A stretch of 64,000 bases of DNA from Linepithema humile (taxonomy: Eukaryota; Arthropoda; Insecta; Hymenoptera; Formicidae). Shown one piece after another: positions 1-13,300 of this stretch. A program made the translations under genes and the position numbers. Position 1 is the stretch's first letter, and each line of letters opens with the position of its first letter. The stretch is from assembly GCF_040581485.1 (NCBI RefSeq), contig NC_090131.1, forward strand, positions 6,882,001 to 6,946,000, given 5' to 3'. The notes beneath the pieces are model-generated. The model saw only the letters and a list, made by a program, of their open reading frames with translations, did no database searches and was not told the origin of the DNA.

Positions 1-1736
1 ATGAAATAACAGGTTCAAGTGGTCCGTCCATCGTCTGGAAAATGGATACTTCCATCCTTTTTTTTTTTTTTTTTTTTTTTTTAATTATTTTCCTCCTGCG
101 GTGCGAAGATGTTCACCAGATGGTCCAGATCGCTGCCAAGAAAAATAACTCGCATTATCTTGGCGCGTGCTGTTAACGCTGGCATCAAATCGCGCTTATA
201 AAACATCAAGATCTGACGATACGCGACATCCAATATCCATATCGGTTCACGGGAGGGAAACGCTGACGCAGCTTGCGGGCAAAACGGTCCGATTCGCTAA
301 TTACAGCCTGCAATTCGCTATAATTATGGCAGGTGCACGGGGCGACTAGCTCACTCGAGCCATCGGGAGAGACCCCCTCCACCTTTTTGCGCCGCCGGCA
401 AAGCCGATGCTGGTGCCGATTCGCATTGCCGTGTTTCAACCCCGAAAGGGCGCATCCTTTGTCGTCGAGCTTCTCTCGCTCATCATCGCCACGTTCCGCC
501 GTAATAATCGTGAGGAGTTCCGGCGTGAGTGCAAAAAAGCCACCGGAGAATACCGAAGGTGAATGCCTTATTTCTTTTACTCCAAAAGGCTGAGAGTGAA
601 GTTTTGAAAAAAATTGAATTAGAAAAATTGTAATTGGAAAGAAAATTTTGAATTTTTAAAGCAGATTTAAAGAAGTTAATTTTTTATGTTTATCTGCAAA
701 ATTGAGATTGTATGTCCATCGTTAGTTTGTTGAGAGTATGCAAGAATTTATAATCGATGTGATAAGAGAGTGACTTTGCAGCTGTTATAGCGCCAACAGA
801 AAATGATAACGGCTTCTCTTAACTATTATTATTTAGTTTAACTTTTTGTATAAGTATGAGATAGCTTATTTAACTTGATATAGCCACCTTTCCCTAGTTG
901 TATTTCTGGCCGTCTAACAAGATTTTACTGTATTGTTATGCCATTTCTGCCGACAAAATACTACAAAATGTATTTAGTTTTGGAATACTGCCAGAGACTC
1001 GAAACATCCTCAGCCATGTTTTATGTAATATTTGCCGTGTTTAATGTTTTATGTAATATTATCGTATTTATTGTTGTGAATAATGCACACTTATTTACAT
1101 ATACATCTTGCTGCAGAGCTACGAATTTGCCGAGAGACGAGCTTGAGTGGAACGCGTGGCGGAGTCATAGCTACATCCGTGGTATCTTGATCAAATCACT
1201 ATCAGTGAGAGGTAACGACAATCATGATAATTTTAACATATGCAATATGTAAAAGTGCACATGTGTTTTTGCAAATTTCTCAGTAGTTTCGAGAACTAAT
1301 TAGTCACAAGTTTTAAATCTTATAAAGCTTGTAGGTGTAGCATAATTTTATTCTATTATGCGGTAGCATAATTATAAAAGCTCATTATAATTGTAATATT
1401 TAACATTTTTTTTAACACTTTCTTCTTCTGAGTTTAATAACATTTTGCAATTCTGGGTTGCAATTTACATGACGTTCATGTAAAATTAGTGTGCATTAAG
1501 TCAACGAACTCTAAAGATATTTGAAAATTATTTATTTAAAGATTGATTAATTAATTTTTTACTATGAAAGAGTTAATTAATTAATCAATAGGCCAGTGCA
1601 AAACATGCTACTATTTTGAATTCTTTAATGAAAGCTATTGATTTAATTAAAAATTGTAAATTAATATTTTCGTGCGAATAAGGGTATCGAAGAATGAAAA
1701 ATTACGAATTGAACGGCTGTAAGAATATAAGATCGA
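1..1736. other. Left-edge intergenic stretch, no supported gene
   Basis: A poly-T tract lies near position 60. A moderately GC-rich patch at about 100-600 carries short overlapping open frames on both strands, none with recognisable protein similarity. The rest is AT-rich. Open frames here are under 105 codons and show no family motifs. The patch could be an exon or promoter of a gene to the left, but nothing in the window decides this. Confidence 0.5.
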
Positions 1737-1742
1737 TTTATT
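1737..1742 (-). promoter_or_regulatory. Poly(A) signal of actin gene 1
   Basis: The minus strand reads AATAAA here, about 215 bases downstream of the actin 1 stop codon. This suggests a short 3' UTR from 1956 to about 1720. Confidence 0.5.
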
Positions 1743-1956
1743 CCATAGACGTAAACTTATATACAAAAGATGACGTATATGCTCGTATGATGGTAATTGA
1801 TAAAAGACTCGCCGCCACGGACCAATAGTAATGACAGTAATATTCGACTAACGGAGATCCAACTAGACGAAGCGATGCGGCAGTGAACGGTACATCTTAG
1901 GGAAAGGTGTAGCAATAATAACAGTAATAATAGTGAATAGCATCGAGCGTAATTGC

Positions 1957-2005
1957 TTAGAAGCACTTGCGGTGAACGATGCCAGGGCCAGACTCGTCGT
2001 ATTCC

Positions 2006-2037
<32 letters not shown>

Positions 2038-2818
2038 CAGGGAAGCCAGGATGGAACCACCGATCCATACGGAGTATTTCCTCTCGGGAGGAGCGATGAT
2101 CTTGATCTTGATGGTCGAGGGTGCGAGGGCGGTGATTTCCTTCTGCATACGATCGGCGATACCCGGGTACATGGTGGTACCACCAGAGAGAACGTTGTTG
2201 GCATAGAGATCCTTACGGATGTCGACGTCGCACTTCATGATGGAGTTGTACACGGTCTCGTGGATACCGCAGGATTCCATACCCAAGAAGGAAGGCTGGA
2301 AGAGAGCCTCAGGAGTACGGAACCTCTCGTTACCGATGGTGATGACCTGACCGTCAGGCAACTCGTAGCTCTTCTCGAGGGAGGTGCTGGCGGCAGCGGT
2401 AGCCATTTCCTGCTCGAAGTCCAGGGCGACGTAGCAGAGTTTCTCCTTGATGTCACGAACGATTTCTCGCTCAGCCGTGGTGGTGAAGCTGTAGCCTCTC
2501 TCAGTCAGGATCTTCATCAAGTAATCGGTAAGATCGCGACCAGCCAAGTCCAGACGGAGGATGGCGTGGGGAAGGGCGTAACCTTCGTAGATGGGTACGG
2601 TGTGAGAGACACCGTCACCGGAGTCCAAGACGATACCGGTGGTACGACCGGAGGCGTACAGGGAGAGGACGGCTTGAATAGCGACGTACATAGCCGGGCT
2701 GTTGAAGGTTTCGAACATAATTTGCGTCATCTTCTCGCGATTAGCTTTCGGGTTCAGGGGCGCTTCGGTGAGGAGAACAGGGTGTTCCTCAGGAGCGACA
2801 CGCAATTCGTTGTAGAAG

Positions 2819-2854
<36 letters not shown>

Positions 2855-3087
2855 GTGATGATACCGTGCTCGATCGGGTATTTCAATGTCAGGATACCTC
2901 TCTTGCTCTGAGCTTCATCGCCTACATAGCTGTCTTTTTGACCCATACCGACCATCACACCCTGATGTCTCGGGCGACCGACGATCGAAGGGAAGACGGC
3001 GCGGGGAGCGTCGTCTCCGGCGAAACCGGCTTTGCACATGCCGGAGCCATTGTCTACGACCAGGGCAGCTACTTCGTCGTCACACAT
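1957..3087 (-). CDS. Cytoplasmic actin, copy 1
   Basis: This is a 376-residue actin in one uninterrupted coding exon. It polymerises into filaments of the cytoskeleton and binds ATP. The N-terminus [21 protein letters not shown], with Cys2 followed by acidic residues, is the insect cytoplasmic (Act5C/Act42A-like) pattern. The phosphate loops DNGSG and DSGDGVSH and the C-terminal HRKCF are present, and the length equals the family standard. A splice acceptor on the minus strand at about 3114-3116 (TTGCAG) lies 26 bases before the ATG, so the 5' UTR is probably interrupted, as in other insect actins. A second actin gene with apparently the same protein sequence lies about 5.3 kb upstream on the same strand. 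Codon choice is strongly biased to C/G-ending codons, which also leaves a 402-codon open frame on the opposite strand. That frame is a by-product, not a gene. Confidence 0.97.
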
Positions 3088-3113
3088 TGTGTTTTTTTTT
3101 CGATTTTAACGCT

Positions 3114-3920
3114 CTGCAACAAAAATTATAATATTCTTTAATCTGTTATATCATATTGTCACGTCATTGTTCTGAATGATAATTGTTTATGATTATCTAA
3201 TACCTGTCTGTAGTTTTGACACTACAGAACACAGATTTATATCATAGATATATATTTAGTTTTTTTTTTCATATAGGTACATCACTAACACTTTTGTATT
3301 TGATAATTTCAGGATTTTATTAAAAACAAGTTTATGAATGATCAAAACTTTACGATATTGCTAGTAATATTATTGCAAGTGAATCATTATTTTATGACTG
3401 AAGCAACGATACGAAAAAAACAGTTTCAAATAGAAAGTTATATAATTGCACGATAAATAGACGCTCGTACTTTCATTCTTCGATATGCCGTCATAAAGTA
3501 AAACGAAACTAATTATATGTAATTTAAAAAATTTTGGCTGTAAGAATAGTTTTGATACATTCTTTAAGTAGAGATTATTAAACTTTTTCATTATTTTATT
3601 TCATTATTATTTAAATTATGTTGAAAATGATATTCAAAATGAAGAGATAATACAAAGAAAATGTTTTGATGATGATAATTGAGTGTCCGAAGTTTCTTGA
3701 TAAAATTTGCATAAGTGTTAAAATTAAAAAAAATAATGGAAGCTATTAAAAAATTATTTTATATTGTCTGACGATAGGTACGGGTTCTGCGATGAAGTTC
3801 CCCGGCGAGCAAACGGTGCGCGAAGCCAGAATTGACCCAGTTGCCTATAAAGCGATAGGCAAAGCAGCCCCAGCGTCGCGGCGCTATTTTCGCTCAGCGC
3901 GTCGCTAACTTTAGACGTAC
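3114..3920 (-). other. Predicted 5' UTR intron of actin 1
   Basis: The 3' splice site TTGCAG is clear at 3114-3116 on the minus strand. The best donor I can see is GTACGT at 3915-3920, which follows a GC-rich stretch. The donor choice is inference. Confidence 0.4.
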
Positions 3921-4190
3921 GGCCGACGGACGCTCCCTAATAAGTTCAAGCGACGATTATGGTGGCCGACGCGGCCGCCGCCGCTGCTGAAGCGGCCGCC
4001 GACGACGACGACGACGGATAAAACATAACGCCCCGCCGCGAGGCAGCGACGAGCGTGCCAAAATTATGCCCGTCCGCGGAAAAGGACTAGCGTGCTCGCA
4101 CGGCCGAAGACCTCGACTGTGAACACGACTATGAGTACAACTACGAAGGAGAGAGACGGCCGTTCGCCCCGCATTCTCGTGTGTTCGCCG

Positions 4191-4402
4191 TTTTTATGGC
4201 CGGCATCTTGGTAAAGCGTTAGTTAATGTTAACTCTGATTCTAAGACGGCTTCTCGCATCTCACTAGTTATAATTCTAGAAAGATCCGAGAGGCGGCTGA
4301 ACTAGGTTTAAAGTTAGGAAACTCTGATTCTTAGAGGAATGAGTAATTTTAGGAACCAGAAGGCGCGAGGGTGCGATCCGCAGGAGATGGGCCCTTTTAT
4401 GG
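4191..4402 (-). promoter_or_regulatory. Candidate actin 1 promoter with CArG box
   Basis: Position 4393-4402 reads CCTTTTATGG, a perfect CArG box (CC, six A/T, GG), the binding site of serum response factor, which commonly controls actin genes. About 200 bases downstream on the minus strand is a TATA-like CCATAAAAA (4191-4199). The surrounding GC-rich island (about 3780-4250) would hold the noncoding first exon. The motifs are visible; the promoter role is inference. Confidence 0.4.
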
Positions 4403-7400
4403 TCATCGGAGAATCCGCGCACATGATTCATAGTTCTATGACTCGTTAAGCAATTTTTGGCATAAGTAAGTGAGATGTTAGGTAATGCCAAAATGTTTCC
4501 AAGATTTTTTATTCTTTTTAAAATGGTTTTTGCATTTTTCAACTGAGATCGCACTCTTTTCTAGATATTCTATGATTTTTGCCGGAATGATATTAATTTC
4601 TAAACCTAAATTTTAAAGAATTTGTAAAATAATCTTTGAATCACATTTTATCACAGATGAATTTAATTTTACTGCTATCTAAATTTTCTTATTTACAAAA
4701 TCTTCAAAAAAATCATCTCCCGAACATTTATTAGATAATAATTTATTTTTAAAATATTCTTTTGGCTCATACAACGATTATGCTTTCAAGTAATATTCAA
4801 GTATTATCAAAATGAAAATTTAAATACTATAATTAGAAGGTTAGTCGAGTATTTCTTTTAACTTTGTTATAATGTACTTGTTTTCAAATGTTATCTATTA
4901 AGATTGTTAGTAAGTTTGATGCGTTAAATGCTTTGGTGATATTAATATCAGTTTTATCAAAACAGGATCCTGTCTCTGCCTGTTGTTGGAACGAAAAATG
5001 AGTGTACCATGCGACGTAACAATTATGTGAGCGGCTTGATAATGCGCCAAGAACTGATCTCAATGGCTACAGTGATACGCTGTGAACTTGAACTTCTTCG
5101 GTAATGGACTGAAGAATTCTCTTAGGTGAGTAGTAATTTTAAATCAAGAATATCTAACTGTAGAATCTCTACGATGTCTCAGTCGCGCATTGAAATCTCT
5201 AAGCAACAGTTAAACATTTCCAGATCCTATTCAGATTCAGTCTTGAATTAAAGTTGAATCAATTGATAAAAAAGATTACAGAGAAATGATAAGAGATATA
5301 TGAAAGTATGAATAATTTGTAAGCTGAACTTAAATATTTTTAATGATTATCTCTGAAATCGAGAAATTATAAGCAGAAAATTTTTGTTTAATAGTATTCA
5401 ATTCAAATAATATAGCATTGAATGCTGAATTTACTTGATAAATTTGGCGCAGAAACTTTTAAACAAAAGTGAAAATAATAAAGAAGTCGTTACTCTGGAT
5501 TGCTGGTTATCTCGAATAATCCTAATGGTACAGCAGCTTATCACTTTCGTTCGCTAATCACTTAAACACGCGGATGTCTCAGGATAAGGCGTCGCACGAA
5601 CAGACAGAAAGCGATCGTGTTCTCGGAGAAGGGAAAGGCAGTGTTGGTGTACCCGGCGGTAGCGGAAATGCGTGCGGAAATACTGTGTCTACGTACCGTG
5701 CACGGGACAGAGGTGGAGCGGCGTCTGTGCCTCGGCGGCGTCGCGACGTCGATTATATGCTCTCGTCTGGACGCCCCCGCATTTTCGTGGGATGGTGCTT
5801 GCCCGACAGGCACGAAAAAGGCATCGCCGCGCGGGGCGTCGCGACGCTCGCCGAACTAGGCGGTCGCAGCCCCTAACCGGACTGACGAATACGCTTTACC
5901 GCTTTGGAAATACTCTACGTCGCGTTCCCGCGTCAGTTTGGAGCGCCGGTTGTTTTTGGTGCGAATTATAATCCAAGTTTCGGTCGACTTTTTTTTTAAC
6001 TATCCTTAGGCTTGTTTCGATAAATATTAATTGAAGTTAGCTGATTGTGAGATTTTAATATTTCTCCAGCTTTGTTTCTGACTCAGTGTTTGAAAAGAGA
6101 TAACAGAGGATTAGTTAAATCATAACTCGGCTTAATTTATCTTTACTTCATCTAATATTTATAAGTTAAAGATATGTTAATTGCAGTTTGACGACTTGGA
6201 TTGTTAATCTTCTGAAATTGTTGGAAGCACAATATTGTCTGGAGATATTTTTTCATGGAAAATCTCTTCATGTTTAACGAATGTTCGTTATGTTCTTTAG
6301 TTTTTTTAGTACCAAAATACATTAAAATTATATAAAAGGACTAATTATGTAAGCAATATTTTATTTTTGAATTGATGTTTCAACATAGAATATTCCAAGT
6401 TTGTTAAATTATTTCGTAATTATTGTGTATCGTTTTTGTTGCGTGTCTCTAATCTCGCATCAAGCAATACTCGCATGATGGATAAGATACCGATCTATAA
6501 AAATATTCTCGGATGCCTGATTAGGACAGGCCGCTTTATTTTACAGAAACAAACCGCAGGATGTTCCTCGGTTTATGTGTGTATGCAGATCCTCTTTTAT
6601 CTCTTTTCTTAAAACACGGCTTTCAAAATGGATTCTGCGCAAGCTTCTGATGCATAAAATCTTATTTATACTTCTCAATTTTAATCATACGTCATTTTAT
6701 TAATAAATTAAGATTGAAGCCAATTATAGTTTTCAAACGAAATTGCATTTTGCGAAAGTGAAATGCATCTATCAACGAGTAGAAAGCGGAAGGAATCGAG
6801 AAAGCAATAAAAGCAAGAATTATAGTTCACGATATCACGAGGTGGCAGGAATATTTCGAGATTACGTGATGCGACTGAAATAAACGATGGCTTCTGTGCG
6901 AAAGCGTTTATCGCGGAGATTCTCGTCCCTGAATATCAATGGAACATTCAAACGCTCCTCTATAAGTACCTTAGAGTCGATACGAAAAACATCGCGAGAT
7001 GATTTATGACAGTCGGAAGTAGATTTATACATATCTTCTTCACACGAATAATCCTCTTGATGAGTAATCGATGATTAAGCGAATCTGCGTGAAAGCGGTG
7101 TGCGAAGATTCTCGCTTCGATAGAAATTTGGCAAGAGGAAGAAAAATTATATAGTGGAAAATTAGTTTAGAATAGGGCGAATCGAATTAGGCCAAGGTTC
7201 GCCGCCATACACGCGCATGTAACGATAAGGTTTATTTTAAATACGCCGGCCGCTACTTCGCCGCGATCGAAGACAAATTTGGACGCGATGCGGGAAGATA
7301 AATAATTGCGGAACGCTAGAATGCTCAATCCGCCTACTAGTGCGATTGTTAAGTAACAGTTTGCATAAACAAATGTTTTTTTCTCCTATTTTAATAGATT

Positions 7401-7940
7401 AAAGAATAAATAAAAGGAACACTGTTTTGCATCTTTGTCAGCGGATTTGAAAGAATCAGTTCTCTTATTCTTGATATAAAAAGTTGCGAGAATGAAAGAT
7501 AGAGCTTATTTAAAAATTCACGCTTTATAGCAATATGTTCTGCAGGACAAAGGAAGATCTTCAAAGGACGTGGAAGTCTGAGGAGCCGAAGGAACTAGCT
7601 GAGTGATATGAGGAGTGCTGTAAGAGGATGCAAATAAACCAAATACAGACTTCATGTAAGGTAATGTAAAAGTTCATATAATAATTAGCAACGGTGATAT
7701 ATAATGTGAGATAATGTGTATTTGAATTGACCGACATCGTATAACAACATAGTAATATATAGTATATTTACAAAATAAATTAAAGTATAGAAGTACATCG
7801 GTAGAGTTTAGTTGCTTTGGTTAGCAGACTAGACATAATCATTTGTGGTACGCTTAGACGGTGGTAAAAGACGCTCAGTGCAACAGTAAATAAAGCGTAG
7901 CCTTCCCGAAGTAGTCTCGAAACTCGTTGCCAAGCCGTGT
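4403..7940. other. Intergenic between the actins, no supported gene
   Basis: Mostly AT-rich DNA. A GC-rich patch at about 5560-5960 has overlapping open frames of 80-100 codons on both strands, a composition effect rather than evidence of a gene. The right part (about 7740-8398) probably includes the 3' UTR of actin 2, but no canonical minus-strand AATAAA was found there. I see no tRNA, transposase or conserved protein. Confidence 0.4.
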
Positions 7941-8398
7941 GTCCTTAATCAAGCCCAGAATGTCCCTTTCGCGATCGAAAGATACACTTGGTAGCGTCCC
8001 TCCGTGTACAGCGAGAATCCTTTCTGACGCTCAGCAACGTCCAGGCTACCACGAGCGAGGTCCTGTGACGAGAGCCAATACCGCCGACCGCTACCTCGGC
8101 CGATGATGATAACGCCAAGTGAGCAATGATGCTGTCGCGCGCAGTTTTCGAAAAGGCTGCGGCGACGAGGATGATCAGCCGGGCCGTCGTTGTTTGAGCA
8201 ACGATGAGCCAGACTGTGATGAAGATTCGATGAGATCCAATGATGATTGAGAGTTGATGATGATACTCTGATAAGATTTTCTCGTAGCAGCTTGATCGCT
8301 CGGAGCAGAACGACGTGCTAGCCGTGCATTCTCCCCGAGATAAAACGATGTTCTTTCGAAAGTGACGTCGTTGCGTCGATGATCGTGTGACGACGCGC

Positions 8399-8447
8399 TT
8401 AGAAGCATTTGCGGTGGACGATGCCAGGGCCGGACTCGTCGTATTCC

Positions 8448-8479
<32 letters not shown>

Positions 8480-9260
8480 CAGGGAAGCCAGGATGGAACC
8501 ACCGATCCATACGGAGTATTTCCTCTCGGGAGGAGCGATGATCTTGATCTTGATGGTCGAGGGTGCGAGGGCGGTGATTTCCTTCTGCATACGATCGGCG
8601 ATACCCGGGTACATGGTGGTACCACCAGAGAGAACGTTGTTGGCATAGAGATCCTTACGGATGTCGACGTCGCACTTCATGATGGAGTTGTACACGGTCT
8701 CGTGGATACCGCAGGATTCCATACCCAAGAAGGAAGGCTGGAAGAGAGCCTCAGGAGTACGGAACCTCTCGTTACCGATGGTGATGACCTGACCATCAGG
8801 CAACTCGTAGCTCTTCTCGAGAGAGGTGCTGGCGGCAGCGGTAGCCATTTCCTGCTCGAAGTCCAGGGCGACGTAGCAGAGTTTCTCCTTGATGTCACGA
8901 ACGATTTCTCGCTCAGCCGTGGTGGTGAAGCTGTAGCCTCTCTCAGTCAGGATCTTCATCAAGTAATCGGTAAGATCGCGACCAGCCAAGTCCAGACGGA
9001 GGATGGCATGGGGAAGGGCGTAACCTTCGTAGATGGGTACGGTGTGAGAGACACCATCACCGGAGTCCAAGACGATACCGGTGGTACGACCGGAGGCGTA
9101 CAGGGAGAGGACGGCTTGAATAGCGACGTACATAGCCGGGCTGTTGAAGGTTTCGAACATAATTTGCGTCATCTTCTCGCGATTAGCTTTCGGGTTCAGG
9201 GGCGCTTCGGTGAGGAGAACAGGGTGTTCCTCAGGAGCGACACGCAATTCGTTGTAGAAG

Positions 9261-9296
<36 letters not shown>

Positions 9297-9529
9297 GTGA
9301 TGATACCGTGCTCGATCGGGTATTTCAAAGTCAGGATACCTCTCTTGCTCTGGGCTTCATCGCCTACATAGCTGTCTTTTTGACCCATACCGACCATCAC
9401 ACCCTGATGTCTCGGGCGACCGACGATCGAAGGGAAGACGGCGCGGGGAGCGTCGTCTCCGGCGAAACCGGCCTTGCACATACCGGAGCCATTGTCTACG
9501 ACCAGGGCAGCTACTTCGTCGTCACACAT
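8399..9529 (-). CDS. Cytoplasmic actin, copy 2
   Basis: This is a 376-residue cytoplasmic actin in one coding exon. By eye its translation matches copy 1 throughout, with only scattered synonymous base differences over about 1.1 kb. The same Cys2-Asp-Asp-Glu start and HRKCF end are present. A minus-strand acceptor (TTTTACAG) at about 9551 lies roughly 20 bases before the ATG, indicating a 5' UTR intron here too. Flanking and UTR sequences do not resemble those of copy 1, whereas the coding regions are nearly the same. This points to an older tandem duplication kept alike by gene conversion or strong purifying selection. The pair probably divides expression between tissues or stages, as Act5C and Act42A do in flies (inference). 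Confidence 0.97.
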
Positions 9530-9550
9530 ATTGCTGCTATTTTAGTTTTT

Positions 9551-10375
9551 CTGTAAAAAAGAATTTATCCGATTAAATTAGAATGTCAGGAATGAACTGA
9601 TAAAGTTTCAATAGATTTATGAATTAGCAATATTTTTAATAGTTTGTGTTTCAAATGTTCGGTAGGTTTTACATAATCCCAACTATTTTTATTTAATGAC
9701 ATCATCCAAGAATTGTGAACATTCTAATTATAACGATTGCGTTTAGGAAGAGTCCAACTTTTTACATTAGAATGAATTATGTTTTAAAATTTTCAGTAAT
9801 ATTACATTTCTTTAACAATACTATTTTAATTTTGTGTGCAGACTTTAAATCAATTTTACCACAAAATAGTTAAATCTTGATTGAAACAATGTCGTTTTTC
9901 AAATTTGTTTCGATTAGAAAATTAATTTATTTATTTTATCAAGGAAACAATTTGTATTGACCAATAATATAACATTTATATAATTGGTCACTACACAAAA
10001 CCGTTTTCTCGATAACACATACAGAATCTTTTTCTTTAATAAATAGTACGACGAGGGTGATGACACAACGTTGTTCTAGTCGATGTTTCAATCCACTTTG
10101 AGATCAGTCCAATTTTTTCCGCGCAAAATTAATCCCACATGCAATCTCGCCCTTCCAATTAAACCCTTGAAAATTACACACAGACGCGTTTCCACTTTTT
10201 CTTTTTATCCCAAGATTCCAAAATCAGTTCTTATCGACACTTCTACAATTTTCGCGCAAACTGTAAGCACAGGATGAGAGCGTTTTGCGGATTTACTAAC
10301 CGTGGGGGTGGGTTGTGAATTGACGGGCGGCTGAGGAGCGGCTGAGGCCCGAAGGCGTCGCGACGCCAGATATAA
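9551..10375 (-). promoter_or_regulatory. Candidate actin 2 5' UTR intron and core promoter
   Basis: The acceptor lies at 9551-9553. A possible donor, GTTAGT, is at 10295-10300 on the minus strand. Just upstream is a TATA-like GTTATATC (about 10369-10376) with a TCAGCC initiator-like site near 10342, inside a GC-rich island. The spacing of about 30 bases fits a TATA promoter. The assignment is tentative. Confidence 0.35.
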
Positions 10376-10399
10376 CGTCCGCGGCGCGGTGCGCTACGC

Positions 10400-13300
10400 T
10401 ACCGAAGATGGGCACGCGGGACGCCTTCAGGGCTGGCCAGCGGTCGCTGCCCACGCCTCACTTCTGGGCGCGCGGGTGGTGGTACGCGACCAGGAAGTGC
10501 GAACGGCCGCGACGCCGTGCGTCTTTGGGTGAGAACGGCGGCGACGCCGTTTGCGCGCCGCGACGCGTCGCTCCTCGTCATCGCCGTCATCGTCGTTCTC
10601 CTTCTCTCCTCCTTCTTCTTCTATCTCTTCTTCGTCTTCTTCTTGTTCGCGCTCTCTTGGAAATCCCCACGGAACGGCCGGCATCTCCTAATCTGGACAT
10701 TAACGCGGGTTGCCGACCGTCACTGCAGTTACTTGCTTTTCATCCACCGCGTCATGTCTCGAGAGATAGTCTATCTAGTGATTGGCTTTTGAAAAATATC
10801 TTGATTGGATATTGTGTGCAGAAAAATGCAGTTTTACGTAACTGAAAGCGTTCGATTTTCTATAAAGAGATTTTATCAAACACTGACACGCTGTGTTAAG
10901 TTTAGAAACTTAAAATTACTTGCTTCATGTCTATCATGTGTCTATTGTACTTTTTTTATGTTTTTTTTTTCTTTATTCTTGAAAAATATATTTAGTATAA
11001 AATTGTGCAATCAGCATTCTATTAAATTTACTACGATCGAAGGATTCAGCGGCAAAACGCGATAAGTTCACAATTTGATAAGATCCACTTCAAATTTTCT
11101 TATGAGTTATAGATTTAGCAGTTTTTCTGAACTTTTCAATTAATTTATCAGTAATCTAGTTTCTCGTTGTAAAAAGAAATATCATTCTGTATCGAAACAT
11201 AAAAAATTTCTCTAATTAAAAATGTACATTATCTTTATCACTTCATTTCTGATAATTTATCATTTCTTTTTTTAGGCTTCGATCTCTCGTGGTCATTCTC
11301 GTTGCCGGGATGCTTTTGGCATACGTTGGAAATTCCCGACGCTTCGCGACGCTCCTGAAAATATCCACTCATGGCCAAATCAGGATATTAACGCGAGACG
11401 GTGTACTCCTCCAGTGCGAAATATTTGGATACCCGATGAATGCATTGCGACAAAGAATAGAAGGTGACAGAAATATCCGTGCTATTCATACGCATGGCGA
11501 GCCCTTAAGTCTCCCTTGATCCTCGATGCGTTCCTGATGAGTAAAGCGCTTGACTTTTCACCCACGTACGTGGCCGTGACTGCGTTCTCAGGTATTTAGA
11601 CAAATTGCCAATTGGCATTTAATTTATTCGCGCACATAATGAAGCGCTATGCGCGCGTCACGCATAATAATTCACTTCTGTTTCACCGAGAAAAGAAGAA
11701 ATAAAACGGGAGAGAGTATAGGACTAAGAATAAATCTCGACGACTCATAAACCCTTGAGTCCACTCGATGGAGGAAAACCGCGCAAAATGATGAAATCAT
11801 TGCAATCACTGTGATAAAACGGCTTTATTTCTTTTGATAAGAGACTTCATTAATTTTGTTTCCTACTTCGTAAGTAAATATTAAGAAAAGTATTGATATC
11901 TAATCTATGTTGCAATAAATGATCGCTCAATATATCAGTTTTAATTGCAATTTTTCAAGATTGATGTCAAACAATCTTTACGTCTTAACGTAAAAATCTC
12001 AACAATATCACATAATTTATTTTCAAAAGATGTCTCTATTGTATTTTAGAAAAAATAGATTCTTCTTAAATATTCTCTCTCGTCAATAACTATTTGAAAG
12101 CATTGCCGGAAATCTCAGTGCACTTCAAGGTACTTCGATTTCTCTTTCGAATCTCGGCAGTTATCTGACTTATTGCCTTGTGATTGATTAATGAACCATT
12201 GTAGAAAATCATATGTATAACGCAAGCCCTACAAATCTGATATCTTAAACCTTCATCAAATCTAGAGCAGCCTTGTTTTTTCAATACGAAATAAACTCAC
12301 GAGTGCAGAACAGAACAAAACTATCGAGAACACGATAATGAAATAAATCACGTTTTATCCTGCGACCGGATTTAAATCGTAGAGTCAATGATGTATATTT
12401 CTAATTTTAATAATAACTATACGAAAATAATAATTTAATATGTGTACTTTAGAACATAAAAACGTACATTTATTAATTTTATTTATTCATTTTTCTAATA
12501 AAATGAAAATATTGTTATTCCATAAATTACACAAGTTTCAATTTCACGGACGTATGTCGCATATTGCATTTCTATCATAATTGACTCGCTTGCGTGCTTA
12601 TATCACAATTCACGAACCGTTTGCTTGCAGCGCATCGCCACTCATTAGTATGGCAAACAAAACTGTGACTGCATGCAAATTTAATTTACATGAATTATGT
12701 GGAAGCGCAGATGTGGAAGCGAGATATTCTACTTAAACGACCCGTTTTTTAGCGTCTCGTACGGATCAAAATTTTCCATGGTCTTATCTGTGCAGCGGCC
12801 CAAAAAGAATATCTATGCCCGCAACTTGAAAATATTCCATCTGAGATATGCGGTTAATTTATTTTACGACATTTCTTATGGGTCCCCTCGACGCCACCCA
12901 TTGCATAGATGCTCTTCTGCTACATTGTAGAATCTGATGCTTTGATAAATTTTTTTTCATTCAGAGCGCTTTGTTGGTAACCGACGGCGCACTCCCGCAT
13001 TCCTGCGCAGCCAAAAATGCAATAAAATGTCTGCGTTCGCACAAATTATATAGTTTGCTTCGCAAATTTGCTTTACACTATTTTGATCTCGTCATTTCAT
13101 TTTGAGCAAAATGGAATTCCATTATCACTTCACACGCATTATAAAAAAATGTAATTTTAAATTAAAACTGTCGAAGCAAATTCTCGCAAACGATTCTTCT
13201 TTCTGAAGAAAAAGGAGATTTTAAGATTGACAATTTTCCGAATTATTTTGCAGGTGACTTCTGGATCAAGTTCAAGCTTCCGAGTGCAAATGCGTGAACA

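Noticed and set aside
1933..3141. 402-codon open frame antisense to actin 1 (and 389 codons antisense to actin 2 at 8387-9556)
   Set aside because: Both lie exactly opposite the actin CDS and arise from biased codon use; the translations have no family resemblance.
3959..4021. Short plus-strand frame rich in Ala then Asp
   Set aside because: A run of GCC/GAC triplets in a promoter island; 20 codons, no support as a peptide.
5562..5971. Overlapping 80-100 codon frames in a GC-rich patch
   Set aside because: Frames are open on both strands at once, as expected from GC-rich DNA with few stops; no motifs.
7945..8646. 233-codon minus-strand open frame overlapping the actin 2 end
   Set aside because: It is an alternative frame of the actin coding sequence plus 3' UTR, without domain content.
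10408..11519. Possible two-exon plus-strand gene and weak similarity between about 10665-10715 and 11350-11395 (both with ATTAACGCG)
   Set aside because: No recognisable protein, and the similarity is short and gapped. It may be an old repeat but is too weak to call.
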